This document shows positions 36,191 through 44,885 of a DNA stretch of 64,000 nt, piece after piece. Numbering within the stretch: the first letter of the stretch is position 1; each line of letters opens with the position of its first letter. The position numbers and the translations under genes are program-made. The notes under the pieces were generated by a model. The model was not told the origin of the DNA and searched no databases. It worked only from the letters and a program-made list of their open reading frames with translations. The stretch is taken from contig NZ_AP024643.1 of assembly GCF_019977195.1 (NCBI RefSeq), positions 2,356,001 to 2,420,000 on the forward strand. The letters run 5' to 3'. The stretch comes from Arthrobacter sp. StoSoilA2 (GTDB taxonomy: Bacteria > Actinomycetota > Actinomycetes > Actinomycetales > Micrococcaceae).

Positions 36191-36802
36191 ATGAATGTTG
36201 GCGGGGGTACAAGCCGGCGCTACGACAACCGGAAACGGGCGTCCAACGCCGCCGACACGGGGCGCCGGATCCTTGAGGCGACACGGGAGCTCTTCATGGA
36301 AAGACCGCTCTCGGAGATCACCTTGATCGCGGTGGCTGATCGTGCCGGAGTCACCGTGCAGACCGTCATCCGTCGCTTCGGCGACCGCAGTGGGCTCATC
36401 GATGCAACGGTCGAACACACCGCTGCGCAGGTGATGGCCCAGCGCGATGCTGCGCCTGCCGGCAACGTCCCCGGCGCCATCGAGAACCTGCTCGAACACT
36501 ATGAGACCACGGGCGCTCTCGCCTTGAAGATGCTATCCGAGGAGGGAACCTCAGCTGCCGTGGCGGACATGACTGAAACGGGCAGACGACTGCACCGCCT
36601 GTGGTGCGAGCGGGTTTTCGCCCCGTTCCTTGAGGATGATTTTCTCCCGGACGGGGCGGAACGGGGCCGCCGTCTTGCCCAGTTCGTCGCTCTTTGTGAC
36701 GTCTACACCTGGAAGCTGCTCCGGCTGGACGCTGGCCTGACCCGTGACCAGGTGGCCCTTTCCTTAATCGAAATGCTTGAGCCCTTCACCCGGAGGCCAT
36801 AA
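36182..36802 (+). CDS. TetR-family transcriptional regulator
   Basis: 206 residues from ATG 36182 (TTGGAG six bases upstream; a longer frame to 36065 has no such signal). The N-terminal helix-turn-helix is GRRILEATRELFMERPLSEI, then LIAVADRAGVTVQTVIRRFG. The C-terminal ligand domain has ALALKMLSEEGTSAAVADM. It overlaps the glycosyltransferase gene (TAATG at 36800-36804), so the regulator and enzyme are co-translated, typical of a self-regulated resistance or detoxification pair. Confidence 0.9.
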   Translation: MINMNVGGGTSRRYDNRKRASNAADTGRRILEATRELFMERPLSEITLIAVADRAGVTVQTVIRRFGDRSGLIDATVEHTAAQVMAQRDAAPAGNVPGAIENLLEHYETTGALALKMLSEEGTSAAVADMTETGRRLHRLWCERVFAPFLEDDFLPDGAERGRRLAQFVALCDVYTWKLLRLDAGLTRDQVALSLIEMLEPFTRRP

Positions 36803-38079
36803 TGTCCACCGTTCTCGCCTACACCTCGCCCGCCATCGGCCATCTCTTTCCCATGGTCCCGCTGTTACTGGAACTGAAGGCCCGGGGACATGAGGTCCAC
36901 GTGCGGACAATTCCCCAACAGCTAACGGCCCTTCGCGGCGCCGGCTTCCAGGCCGAATCCGTCGACCCGCGCCTCCTTGAGATCAGGCACCGGGACTATC
37001 TGGCGAAATCGATCAAGGATGGGCTGACCGCGAGCACTGAGACCTTCACGGCGCGTGCCCGCTTCGACGCCCCTGACCTTCGCCGCGCCATCGGCGATAC
37101 CAGTCCGGATCTGATGCTCGTGGACATCAATGCGTGGGGCGCACGTATCGTGGCTGAGGATCTCGGGCTCCCGTGGGCCAGCTTCTGCCCCTACACACCG
37201 CCACTGACGTCCCGGGGAACCCCGCCGTTCGGACCCGGGCTGGATCCGATGCCAGGTCCAGTGGGAAGGCTCCGGGACGCGCTCATCCGACCCCTGGTGA
37301 CTGGCGCCGTCGAAAAGCTGATGATGCCCGGGATCAACAGGGCCCGGGCCGAAATCTCCGGCGGGAAACTGCCGCCGTCGCGGAACGTGGATGACTTCTT
37401 CCTCACCGCGCCGCTCCTCCTCGTTACCAGTGCCGAGCCGTTTGAATACCCGCACCCGGACTGGGGACACCGTGTCCGGATGATCGGGGCGCTGTCATGG
37501 GACCCGCCCTTCTCTCCGCCAGCTTGGCTTGAGAACGCCGTGGACCCGGTCATCCTGGTGACCACCTCGTCCGAGTACCAGGCCGACGAGGATTTGGTCC
37601 GCGCAGCATTGCAGGGCATGGCCAACGAGCCCTTCACTGTCGTTGCCACGCTGCCTGCGGAGGGGAGCGGATCGGCAGGAGACCAGCGGTCCGCCGGACC
37701 GGTGGATTTTGGACCCCTTCCTGCCAATGCCCGGCTGGAACGGTTCGTGCCCCATTCAGAGGTGTTGGAGCGCGCTGCGGTTGCCATCACCCATGGCGGT
37801 ATGGGAGCCACCCAAAAGGCACTGTCCAAGGGAGTTCCGGTGGTGGTGGTTCCGTTCGGCCGCGATCAGCATGAGGTTGCGGCCCGGGTGGTGGCCGCCG
37901 ACGCGGGTGTGCGGCTCAGCAGGAAGAAGCTCACTGCGGAGAAGCTTCGCGCCGCAGTTCACGAAGCCCTGACAAAGAAGGAAGGAGCCCGGCGGGTCGC
38001 TGCTGGCTACGCAGCCGCCGGGGGTGCGGCGGCTGGAGCCGATGCCCTCGAAGAGCTGCTCCGGATTCCCCACGCCTGA
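36802..38079 (+). CDS. MGT-type UDP-sugar glycosyltransferase
   Basis: 425 residues of GT1: N-terminal TSPAIGHLFPMVPLLLELKA (acceptor domain), and a donor-binding C-terminal motif FVPHSEVLERAAVAITHGG, then GATQKALSKGVPVVVVPFGR with DQHEVAARV. Related enzymes glycosylate macrolides, flavonoids or other small hydrophobic acceptors. Coupled to the upstream TetR gene by TAATG. Probably inactivates or modifies a small molecule sensed by that regulator; substrate unknown. Confidence 0.9.
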   Translation: MSTVLAYTSPAIGHLFPMVPLLLELKARGHEVHVRTIPQQLTALRGAGFQAESVDPRLLEIRHRDYLAKSIKDGLTASTETFTARARFDAPDLRRAIGDTSPDLMLVDINAWGARIVAEDLGLPWASFCPYTPPLTSRGTPPFGPGLDPMPGPVGRLRDALIRPLVTGAVEKLMMPGINRARAEISGGKLPPSRNVDDFFLTAPLLLVTSAEPFEYPHPDWGHRVRMIGALSWDPPFSPPAWLENAVDPVILVTTSSEYQADEDLVRAALQGMANEPFTVVATLPAEGSGSAGDQRSAGPVDFGPLPANARLERFVPHSEVLERAAVAITHGGMGATQKALSKGVPVVVVPFGRDQHEVAARVVAADAGVRLSRKKLTAEKLRAAVHEALTKKEGARRVAAGYAAAGGAAAGADALEELLRIPHA

Positions 38080-38095
38080 GGCCTGGCAGAACCCC

Positions 38096-38215
38096 AGCCT
38101 CAGGGTGGAGGAATTGGCAGCCTTTGCCAAGACCAGGCTGGCCGCCTACAAGTACCCCCCGGAGCATCGAATTCATGACGGAACTGCCGTTAATAGGGTT
38201 TGGCCAGGGACGAAG
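38096..38215 (+). pseudogene. C-terminal relic of an acyl-CoA ligase, frameshifted
   Basis: One frame gives LRVEELAAFAKTRLAAYKYP, the start of the C-terminal AMP-binding-enzyme domain. The adjoining frame continues IEFMTELPLIGFGQG, matching the usual PR(E/H)-hydrophobic-LP-x-(T/N)GxGK region. The change falls in the C-run at ~38155-38160, and the catalytic GKIL-type lysine is altered. Nothing of the rest of the ligase is present. Confidence 0.55.
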
Positions 38216-38222
38216 CGCTCGA

Positions 38223-38435
38223 TCAGGAGCGGGAGAAAAGATCCAATTCGTGGGTCATTCCGTGAGGGACATCAGGGGAGAGCTGTATTGTGAAGGTTTC
38301 GCGATCATGGCGGGTTACCAACACGCCATATCCGGGGTCTTTGAGGGCCTTCTGGATCGCGGCAGCCACTTCCAGATTGAGTCCGTTGTCTAAATCATTG
38401 CGGTGTCTGATGTTGAGCCGTACTGGACGGGACAT
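38223..38435 (-). CDS. Small hypothetical protein
   Basis: 70 residues: MSRPVRLNIRHRNDLDNGL, LEVAAAIQKALKDPGYGVLV, then TIQLSPDVPHGMTHELD. The mixed alpha/beta pattern and balanced composition look like a real protein. GAAGG lies 12 bases before the ATG, a long spacing. I do not recognise the family. It lies between the acyl-CoA ligase relic and the end of the enolase operon, on the operon strand. Confidence 0.5.
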   Translation of the reverse strand: MSRPVRLNIRHRNDLDNGLNLEVAAAIQKALKDPGYGVLVTRHDRETFTIQLSPDVPHGMTHELDLFSRS

Positions 38436-38544
38436 GATGTTGTAAAACCTTCGTTCTTATTTCTGTGGTCGTGTATTGACTTGGCCGTCTCGGTGTAGCC
38501 GGGTTCCATCGCAGCCTTTTCGTGGTTGGAAGGAATGTGGGCCC

Positions 38545-39483
38545 CTACGGGGTTAGCACGAGCTTCCGCGGGGCCCCCTGCTGCTGTAATTCCCAGGCCT
38601 GTTGGCAAGCGGAAAGAGGCAGGGTCATTGCGTCGACGGACAAAGCGCCTGTCGCCGCGAGCGCCGTCAGATTCAGGTAAGCCTCTCTCCGGATCTGTGC
38701 TGGCGGGTCCATATGGGCGAAGCCGAGGAGCTCCAGGCGGGCGGCACGGACGATCCCGGCGGGAAGCTCCAGAGTTGCTCCCGCTGACTGGCCGATCTGG
38801 ATATGGCGGGCGCCCCGGGCTGCAACATGCATTGCGGCAAGGGCGGGTTCACCCCACACCGGGTCAAGGATGACATCGAACCCGCTGTCACCCACTGTGC
38901 TGCGGAAGGCTGCCACGAGGTCGGTGCCCGGGCTGATGGTCACGCTCGCATCGGCTCCGCGTTCCCGGGACAGGGCGAGGCGGCCGGTGTCACGGTCGGC
39001 AGCGACCACCGTTGCGGCGCCAAGGGACTTTGCGAGTTGGACGGCGATGGAGCCCAGTGCGCCGGTTGCGCCAAGCACAAGCACGTTCTGGCCTGGCTGC
39101 AGCTTGGCCCGCCAGGTGAGGGCCAGCCAGGCGGCAAGTCCGGTGTTGCCAAGCGCAGCCGCGGTGACGTCGTCCACGTCGTCGGCGAGGTCCAGCAGGT
39201 CTTCCTCGGCCACGACGGTGCGCTCGGCCCAGGAACCATGCGGCGAAACCGGTGAGGTGAAGAAGACGCGACGTCCGGCGGAGGTCCTGCCTACGCCGTC
39301 GGCGCCAATCACGTAAGGCAGGGTGTCGGGATCTCCGAATGCTCCCGAGGCCTTGGCCAGGTCGAGGTGATGGACCCCGGCCGCCGCTACCTCGACGACC
39401 ACTTGTCCACTGTGGGGCTCTGGATCTCGGAAGTCTTCGTAAGATGGGACTGTTCCAGTCCGGGTCAGAACGGCTGCCTTCAT
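38545..39483 (-). CDS. Quinone oxidoreductase-like, zinc-free MDR protein
   Basis: 312 residues from ATG 39483 (AAGGAG upstream; a longer frame to 39654 runs into the next gene). GroES-like domain (~1-115) without zinc cysteines, then an NADPH-binding fold with LVLGATGALGSIAVQLAKSL (~135). This is the QOR/CAA43600 type of medium-chain reductase. It is the last of six minus-strand genes under the LacI-type operator at 44872, 28 bases after the FAH gene. Expected to reduce an enone or quinone intermediate; which one is unknown. Confidence 0.87.
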   Translation of the reverse strand: MKAAVLTRTGTVPSYEDFRDPEPHSGQVVVEVAAAGVHHLDLAKASGAFGDPDTLPYVIGADGVGRTSAGRRVFFTSPVSPHGSWAERTVVAEEDLLDLADDVDDVTAAALGNTGLAAWLALTWRAKLQPGQNVLVLGATGALGSIAVQLAKSLGAATVVAADRDTGRLALSRERGADASVTISPGTDLVAAFRSTVGDSGFDVILDPVWGEPALAAMHVAARGARHIQIGQSAGATLELPAGIVRAARLELLGFAHMDPPAQIRREAYLNLTALAATGALSVDAMTLPLSACQQAWELQQQGAPRKLVLTP

Positions 39484-39511
39484 GGTCTGCTCCTTGATGT
39501 TGGTGTGTGTG

Positions 39512-40450
39512 TCAGTCTGGCTGGTCGGTGTCGGCGGGGATGATCTGCACGCTGATGGTTCCAAGGCCGCTGATGCGTCCCTCGAGCCGGTCTCCGGGGT
39601 GCATCCAGGTTCCGGTGCTGAGGCCCACCCCAGCGGGAGTTCCCGTGAGCACAACGTCGCCAGGTTCGAGGGTCACGTGTTCACTGATCAGGGAGACCAG
39701 CTCGGGAACAGACCAGATCAGGTCGGACGTGTTGGCGTTTTGGCGCAGCTCACCGTTGAGCCGGAACTGCAGCTGCAGGTTGGTGTCATCGACAAAGCGG
39801 GCGGGCACAATTCCCGGACCAAGCGGACAGCTGTCGTCGAAGACTTTGCCGCCGAAGAGATCGAATTTGACGAGGTGCTTGGGGTGGCGCTGCCAGTCAC
39901 GGGCCGACAGGTCCAGGGCGATGGTGTAGCCGGCGATGTGGTCACGCGCCCGGTCCAGCGGGATGTTCCGGCCGCGCCGGCCGATGACAAGGGCAAGTTC
40001 AAGCTCGTAGTCGAACTTCTCCGTCTGGCTGGGGTAATGGACGGCTCTGCCCTGGCCGACGAGCGTGGTGGTGGGCGGCTTGAGGAAGAAGACCGGAATG
40101 TTGTCTTCCTTCGAAAAGCCAGCATGGCCGCCGTCGTTGACCACATGGTCGTAATAGTTGGCGCCGGCGCAGATGACCTTGTTCGGATACTGCAGCGGCG
40201 TGAGCCAGTCTTCAGGCTCGGCCGGCTCGGGCAACTGGGCTGCCGTGCCCTCAGTGAGGGTCTCGACGGCGGCAAGCAGCCGGGGCTCGGCGGTCTCCCA
40301 ATTGGCGAAGACTGTCATAAGCCCGCCCACCGGATGGTGGTGGAGTACCTCGGGTGCGACGTCGGCGAGTCGGTATATGGGACCGTCGGAGAGCCGGAGC
40401 ACCGGGGTGGGCACTCCGTCGACCCGCAGAGTGGACAAGGAAAAGGTCAC
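39512..40450 (-). CDS. Fumarylacetoacetate hydrolase (FAH) family protein
   Basis: 312 residues. VICAGANYYDHVVNDGG (~95) and PVFFLKPPTTTLVG open the FAH fold; FDYELELALVIG (~147-158) carries the E-x-E metal ligands, with IALDLSARDWQ and DVVLTGTPAGVG following. Members hydrolyse or hydrate acylpyruvates and 2-oxo-hydroxy-dienoates after meta-cleavage. It starts at GTG 40450, overlapping the kinase stop (GTGA). The 4-base overlap and AAGGAG support this start over an earlier in-frame ATG. Second FAH enzyme of the operon and quite different from the first. Confidence 0.9.
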   Translation of the reverse strand: MTFSLSTLRVDGVPTPVLRLSDGPIYRLADVAPEVLHHHPVGGLMTVFANWETAEPRLLAAVETLTEGTAAQLPEPAEPEDWLTPLQYPNKVICAGANYYDHVVNDGGHAGFSKEDNIPVFFLKPPTTTLVGQGRAVHYPSQTEKFDYELELALVIGRRGRNIPLDRARDHIAGYTIALDLSARDWQRHPKHLVKFDLFGGKVFDDSCPLGPGIVPARFVDDTNLQLQFRLNGELRQNANTSDLIWSVPELVSLISEHVTLEPGDVVLTGTPAGVGLSTGTWMHPGDRLEGRISGLGTISVQIIPADTDQPD

Positions 40451-41493
40451 CTGGTCTGCTCCTTCACATGGGTCCTGCCGGCCGCTGGAGCGGCCGCCAC
40501 CAGCATCCACTCCTTGAGGACAATGTGGAGGGCAACTGCGGGCCGGGCCAGCAGCTCCCGTGCAAGGTCGCGCACCTGGCCCCGTTGCCCAGATGTCAGA
40601 TACTCCACCGGGGAGGCTCCGTCGACCCGGGCCAGGGCGAGCAGCGGCAGCAGGCCAGCGACACGCGCCATCAGGTCCGCGGACGGTTCCCAGTCAATAT
40701 GGTGGGCGTAGCCGTCCAGCAGCATTGTTGCGGAAGTGTGCAGCTGTGCTGTGTGCTGCGGCAGGATAATCGCTTTGAGCATCAGATGGTTCAGGCAAAA
40801 TGCGACGTCGAATGCAGGGTCGCCGAACCAGCCGCACTCGGCATCGAGCAGGACCGGCCCGTCCGGACCCAGGAGGATGTTCTTGGGACTGACGTCGCCG
40901 TGTACCAACGCCATATGCGTGCCGGCGGTCCTCTCGGCAAGAACCTCGATCCTGTCCGCGAGGTTGGGGTTGGCGCGTGCAGTGACGCGGAAGTATGGCT
41001 CAATGCGCAGGGCGTCGAAGTTGCTGTCGGTGGCGAACCTACGTGCCAGCGCTGGATCCTTGGCGCTTGCCGAGTGCAGCCTGCCGAGGAGGACGCCGAG
41101 AGCATGAGCGGCGGCCGGGTCCACGTGCCCGGCCAGGAGGCTTTCCTTCCAGACCGGGTAGTCCCGGGAGGGGAGGAACTGCATGGCGAACAACCCGGCC
41201 TCCCCATCGTAGGCCAGGACCTGGGGGACCTGTTTGGGGGCAACGCTGCCGGCAAACTGCAGCCAGTCGTACTCAACCCGGTTGCGGGAGAGGGGCGCGA
41301 GCCACTCGTGGGCCACCTTCAGCTGGGCCAATGCTCCCTTGACGCACAGGGTGCGGCCGGGCAGCGACACTTGCCAGAGGTCCGAGCTCACGCCGCCGGT
41401 CAACGGGTGTAGTGCCGGCTCCTCACCAGGCTGCATCAGTCCATGGCGGAGCAGGAACTCCCGAACCCGCTCCTGGGGTTCGGCGATTTTCAC
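40447..41493 (-). CDS. APH-fold small-molecule kinase
   Basis: 348 residues with the aminoglycoside/choline kinase fold: N-lobe lysine in LCVKGALAQLK, Brenner motif LVHGDVSPKNILLG (catalytic Asp) and metal Asp in VLLDAECGWFGDPAFDVAF. The N-terminus, LLRHGLMQPGEEPALHPL, is typical. These enzymes phosphorylate hydroxyls of small molecules (glycerate, choline, methylthioribose, antibiotics). GTG start, overlapping the enolase-like gene upstream (GTGA at 41490-41493) and the FAH gene downstream (GTGA at 40447-40450). Its position between an enolase paralogue and an FAH enzyme suggests it phosphorylates a hydroxy acid of this pathway (inference). Confidence 0.88.
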   Translation of the reverse strand: MKIAEPQERVREFLLRHGLMQPGEEPALHPLTGGVSSDLWQVSLPGRTLCVKGALAQLKVAHEWLAPLSRNRVEYDWLQFAGSVAPKQVPQVLAYDGEAGLFAMQFLPSRDYPVWKESLLAGHVDPAAAHALGVLLGRLHSASAKDPALARRFATDSNFDALRIEPYFRVTARANPNLADRIEVLAERTAGTHMALVHGDVSPKNILLGPDGPVLLDAECGWFGDPAFDVAFCLNHLMLKAIILPQHTAQLHTSATMLLDGYAHHIDWEPSADLMARVAGLLPLLALARVDGASPVEYLTSGQRGQVRDLARELLARPAVALHIVLKEWMLVAAAPAAGRTHVKEQTR

Positions 41494-42794
41494 CGGCCAC
41501 CGTCCGCGGTTAAGGCCAGCGCCGGGAGGTTCGTGAAGCCCAGGGCCGGGTCCTCGGCGATGCGCACCAGCTGGTTGTACTTGGCGAGCCGTTCAGAATT
41601 CCGTACCGACCCGACCTTGATCTGCCCCGATGCGGTGCCTACAGCCAGATCGGCGAGGAAGTCATCTTCGGTCTCCCCGGAGCGGGCTGATACCACCGGC
41701 GCATAGCCTGCGGCCCGCGCTTGGGCCACCACGTCAAGGGTGCCTGTCAGTGTGCCGTTCTGGTTCACTTTGACCAGGACTCCGTTGGCAACGCCCTGGG
41801 AAATGCCCCGGGCGAGCCGTTCGCTGTTTGTGGTGAACAGGTCGTCGCCGATCAGCCTGATCCGGTGGCCGAGGCGCTTCGTCAGGGTCCGCCAGCCGGT
41901 CCAGTCATCTTCATCGAGCGGATCTTCAATCGAGACAATGGCGAAGCGGTCCACCCATGAGGACACCATGTCAATCATCTCGGTGGTGCTGAGGCGTTGT
42001 CCCTGTCGCCGCAGGTGGTAGTCGCCTGCCTCACTGTCGTACAGGGATGCAGCGGCGACATCGATGGCGATGGCAATGTCCGTACCCGGCTGCAGGCCAG
42101 CGGCCAGGATGGACTCGGTGATGAGCTCCAGGGCCTCCTCGCCCGTTCGGCAGCCAGGGCTCAGCCCGCCCTCGTCGGCCAACAGCGTGGGCAGTCCCCG
42201 TTCGGCGCAGAGGGCAGCGGCGGCCGTTCGGACACGGGAGGTAAGTTGGATGGCTTCGAGTGCGGACATTGCCGCGACCGGTACTGCGAGGAAGTCCTGG
42301 ACGTCCATGCCGCGTCCGGCGTGGAGGCCGCCGGAAAGGATGTTGACCATCGGCATCGGCAGTACGGGCTCGTCGACGTCGGCGAGCTGGGCGATCCTTC
42401 GGTACAGCGGCAGGCCGCTGGCCACGGCCGAGGCGCGGCAGACCGCCAGCGAGGTCCCCAGTACTGCGTTGGCACCGAGCCGGGACAGCGTGGAGGTGCC
42501 GTCCAGGTTCCGCAGCCTTTCGTCGATGGCCCGTTGGTCGTCAACATCCTGGCCGAGCAGCGACGCTGCGATCTCGCCGTTTACATGCTCGACGGCGGAG
42601 GTGACTCCGAGGCCGTCGAAAACGGATGCGTCGCCATCGCGTAATTCGTGTGCCTCGTGGGTGCCGGTGGAGGCTCCGGAAGGTACTGACGCCCGGGCGC
42701 TGGCACCGTTTTCGAGGATGATGTCCACCTCAACAGTGGGGCGGCCTCGGGAATCAAAGATCTGGCGGCCGTGGACGGTGCGGATGTTGCTCAC
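41490..42794 (-). CDS. Divergent enolase paralogue in a catabolic operon
   Basis: 434 residues, full enolase length. Kept: VPSGASTGTHEAHELRDGD, His158, Glu208 (ADEGG), metal ligands Asp245, Glu290 and Asp317 (SIEDP, IGDDLFTTN), Lys342 (VKVNQ) and Lys393 (GQIKVG). Changed: the catalytic Glu of QEF is Asp167 (VQDFL), the His of SHRSGETED is Ala370 (VVSARSGETED), and the loops after GGLHA and NQNGTLTGTL differ from housekeeping enolase. A dedicated step on a phosphorylated hydroxy acid other than 2-phosphoglycerate is inferred. GTG start, overlapping both neighbours by GTGA, so strongly coupled to the dehydrogenase and kinase. Confidence 0.88.
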   Translation of the reverse strand: MSNIRTVHGRQIFDSRGRPTVEVDIILENGASARASVPSGASTGTHEAHELRDGDASVFDGLGVTSAVEHVNGEIAASLLGQDVDDQRAIDERLRNLDGTSTLSRLGANAVLGTSLAVCRASAVASGLPLYRRIAQLADVDEPVLPMPMVNILSGGLHAGRGMDVQDFLAVPVAAMSALEAIQLTSRVRTAAAALCAERGLPTLLADEGGLSPGCRTGEEALELITESILAAGLQPGTDIAIAIDVAAASLYDSEAGDYHLRRQGQRLSTTEMIDMVSSWVDRFAIVSIEDPLDEDDWTGWRTLTKRLGHRIRLIGDDLFTTNSERLARGISQGVANGVLVKVNQNGTLTGTLDVVAQARAAGYAPVVSARSGETEDDFLADLAVGTASGQIKVGSVRNSERLAKYNQLVRIAEDPALGFTNLPALALTADGGR

Positions 42795-43780
42795 GATGAC
42801 ACTCCTGTTGCGAGGGCGGACGGGGTGTTACAGGGATAGTTTGCGGGTTCTCCGCGCAGGACGCGGACCACTTCCTCGGCGGCGCTGCGTCGCAGGTCGA
42901 TCACCGAAGCGTCGGAGGCAAAAGCGATGTGTGGTGTGACAATCACACCTGGAAAGGCCAGCAGCCCTGACGGAACTGCAGGCTCCTCCTCCAGGACATC
43001 CAGTCCTGCTCCGCCGAGCTTGCCTGATTGCAGGGCGGCCGTCAGGGCGTCGGTATCGACCAACCCGCCGCGGCTGACATTGATCAGGAAGGCGTCCTGC
43101 GGAAGCAGGGCCAGTTCCCGGGCCCCGATAAGGTGATGTGTCTGCGGGACCAGGGGAGCGTGGAGGACTACGATGTCGCTGGCTGCCAGGAGGCCATCCA
43201 ATGCCATCACCTCAATACCGTCGGTTTTGGCCGGTGGGTGTGGATCGCTGATCACCACGCGGGCTCCGAGCGCTTTGAGCTTGGCTGCGGTGGTTCTGCC
43301 AATGCGGCCGTATCCGACCACGCCGCACGTCAGGTTGGACAGGCGGCGAAGCCGGGCCCCGGCGGGGTTCCAACGTCCGGCGCGGACCTCACGGTCCGCG
43401 GCCACGAGGCCGCGCGTCCAAGCCAGGGCCAGACCGACGGCGTGGTCGGAGACCTCTTCGACGCAGTAGTCGGGCACGTTGGTCACCTGCACGCCATGAT
43501 CCGTGGCCGCGGGCACGGCGATGTTGTCCAGGCCAACGCCCATCCGGGCAACAACCCGCAACGGGGCTGAGGATGCGATTGCTTTGGCGGACACTGTTGC
43601 CCAGCAGGTGAGGATGGCGGCGGGCTGGTGTTCGGCGATCAGCGCGTCGATGGCCTCAACTGGTGCGGGGTCGGCAGGACCGGCAACAAGACGGAAGCCG
43701 GCGTCTTCGATGATGCCGCGTTCAATACTGTCGTCGGGCCAGGCCCGGTCTGTCAGCAGGACTGTTTGCTGCAGCGTCAT
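42791..43780 (-). CDS. D-2-hydroxyacid dehydrogenase
   Basis: 329 residues from ATG 43780; a longer frame runs back into the FAH gene. NAD-binding GVVGYGRIGRTTAAKLKALG (~150), catalytic Arg in INVSRGGLVD, Glu in LDVLEEEP and the His in VTPHIAF. This is the phosphoglycerate/hydroxypyruvate dehydrogenase family. Gap of 11 bases to the upstream FAH gene and GTGA overlap with the enolase paralogue. Together with the kinase and enolase it suggests conversion between a 2-oxo acid, a 2-hydroxy acid and its phosphate (inference). Confidence 0.9.
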   Translation of the reverse strand: MTLQQTVLLTDRAWPDDSIERGIIEDAGFRLVAGPADPAPVEAIDALIAEHQPAAILTCWATVSAKAIASSAPLRVVARMGVGLDNIAVPAATDHGVQVTNVPDYCVEEVSDHAVGLALAWTRGLVAADREVRAGRWNPAGARLRRLSNLTCGVVGYGRIGRTTAAKLKALGARVVISDPHPPAKTDGIEVMALDGLLAASDIVVLHAPLVPQTHHLIGARELALLPQDAFLINVSRGGLVDTDALTAALQSGKLGGAGLDVLEEEPAVPSGLLAFPGVIVTPHIAFASDASVIDLRRSAAEEVVRVLRGEPANYPCNTPSALATGVSS

Positions 43781-43791
43781 GAGTCTGCTCC

Positions 43792-44859
43792 TTATGTGGT
43801 GGTCAGGCCTGGATCGGCCAAGGTTGAAGGGGATGGGGTGGGAATGGATGTCGGACCAACGAAGCGGGTGCGCTGCTCGCCGAGCCCGGTTATCGAGGCC
43901 TTCACGGAGTCTCCGGGCCGCAGAAACCGGCCGTGGTGGATCCCGAACCCGGCGGGGGAGCCGGTGCAGAGCAGGTCTCCGGGGCGAAGACGGGTGTGTT
44001 GGGACAGGTAAGCCATCTGTTCGGGGATGGTGAACAGCATGTCGTCGGCCGTGTCGTCCTGCATGGGCGAGCCGTTGAGCGAGAGCCGAAGCCGCAGTGA
44101 CGAGGGGTCGGGGACCTGCCAGGCTGGCACGAACCAGGGTCCAAGCGGCAGCGACCCATGCATTCCCTTGCACTGCAGCCAATCCGAGGCCAGCGCGGGC
44201 AAGTCGGGCCGGAAGATGCGGGAGCGAATGGTCAGGTCGTTGACCACGCAGTAGCCGGCGACCACCGCCTCAGCCTCCGGCAGCGTCAAGCGGTAGCCGG
44301 AACCTCCGACGACGGCGCCGATCTCCACTTCCCAGTCAAGGGTGTCCATGTCCGGCTCCAGGGCGAGTTCACCATCAGCGGGGCCAACCCTGTCGTTGCT
44401 GGTCAAGCAGACGTAGGGGCTGCCGTCCCGGCGTCGGAGTTTTAGTGCCTGGGCGGTGTCGGCCGCTAATTGCCCGGCGTCGGCGGGGTCGCCGGCGTCC
44501 ACTGCGGCTTCGATGACCTGGCGGCGGTAGTTCCCGATGGTGCAGAAAACCTGGGTGGGCTGGATGGGAGCCTTGAGCCGCAGGGAAGCCACCGGAACGC
44601 CGTCTTCGCTGATCGCCGCTGAAGTCTGAGGGAGCTCGATGAGCCGGCGAAGCTCCGCATGGACGCTGCCCCAGTGGGCAATCAGCTCAGTGAGTGAGGC
44701 GAATCCGGCGCAGGCCCAGCGTCCGGCCCACGCCTGCAACGGAAGTGCCTTGCCGCTGTGCACCAGCCAGATGGCTGCCTTTTCGTGGGGGAGGCCCGCC
44801 TGGGTCAGGACGATTCCTGCGGGAGCGACGCCGTCGTCGATCTTATCTTCTTCAAGCAT
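43792..44859 (-). CDS. FAH-family hydrolase/hydratase, first gene of the enolase operon
   Basis: 355 residues with the FAH fold in the C-terminal two-thirds: VFCTIGNYRRQVIEAA (~105), DTLDWEVEIGAVVGG with E-x-E metal ligands (~172-186), VVNDLTIRSRIFR and DLLCTGSPAGFGIH. Residues 1-100 are an extra N-terminal domain as in 2-keto-4-pentenoate hydratase-like proteins. The operator 44872-44885 lies 13 bases before the ATG and no Shine-Dalgarno is visible, so the message may be leaderless. First gene of the six-gene minus-strand unit ending at 38545. Confidence 0.88.
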   Translation of the reverse strand: MLEEDKIDDGVAPAGIVLTQAGLPHEKAAIWLVHSGKALPLQAWAGRWACAGFASLTELIAHWGSVHAELRRLIELPQTSAAISEDGVPVASLRLKAPIQPTQVFCTIGNYRRQVIEAAVDAGDPADAGQLAADTAQALKLRRRDGSPYVCLTSNDRVGPADGELALEPDMDTLDWEVEIGAVVGGSGYRLTLPEAEAVVAGYCVVNDLTIRSRIFRPDLPALASDWLQCKGMHGSLPLGPWFVPAWQVPDPSSLRLRLSLNGSPMQDDTADDMLFTIPEQMAYLSQHTRLRPGDLLCTGSPAGFGIHHGRFLRPGDSVKASITGLGEQRTRFVGPTSIPTPSPSTLADPGLTTT

Positions 44860-44871
44860 AATGCTAACGAT

Positions 44872-44885
44872 AGCACAGATGGAGG
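44872..44885. promoter_or_regulatory. LacI-type operator 1 (FAH-enolase operon)
   Basis: TGCTAACGATAGCA, 13 bases upstream of the FAH start at 44859. Same sequence class as the sites at 44985, 48398, 49651 and 49741. Its place over the minus-strand promoter/start predicts repression. Confidence 0.75.

Noticed and set aside
39482..41412. Two long plus-strand frames opposite the FAH and kinase genes
   Set aside because: Both real genes have catalytic motifs on the minus strand; these are antisense shadows.
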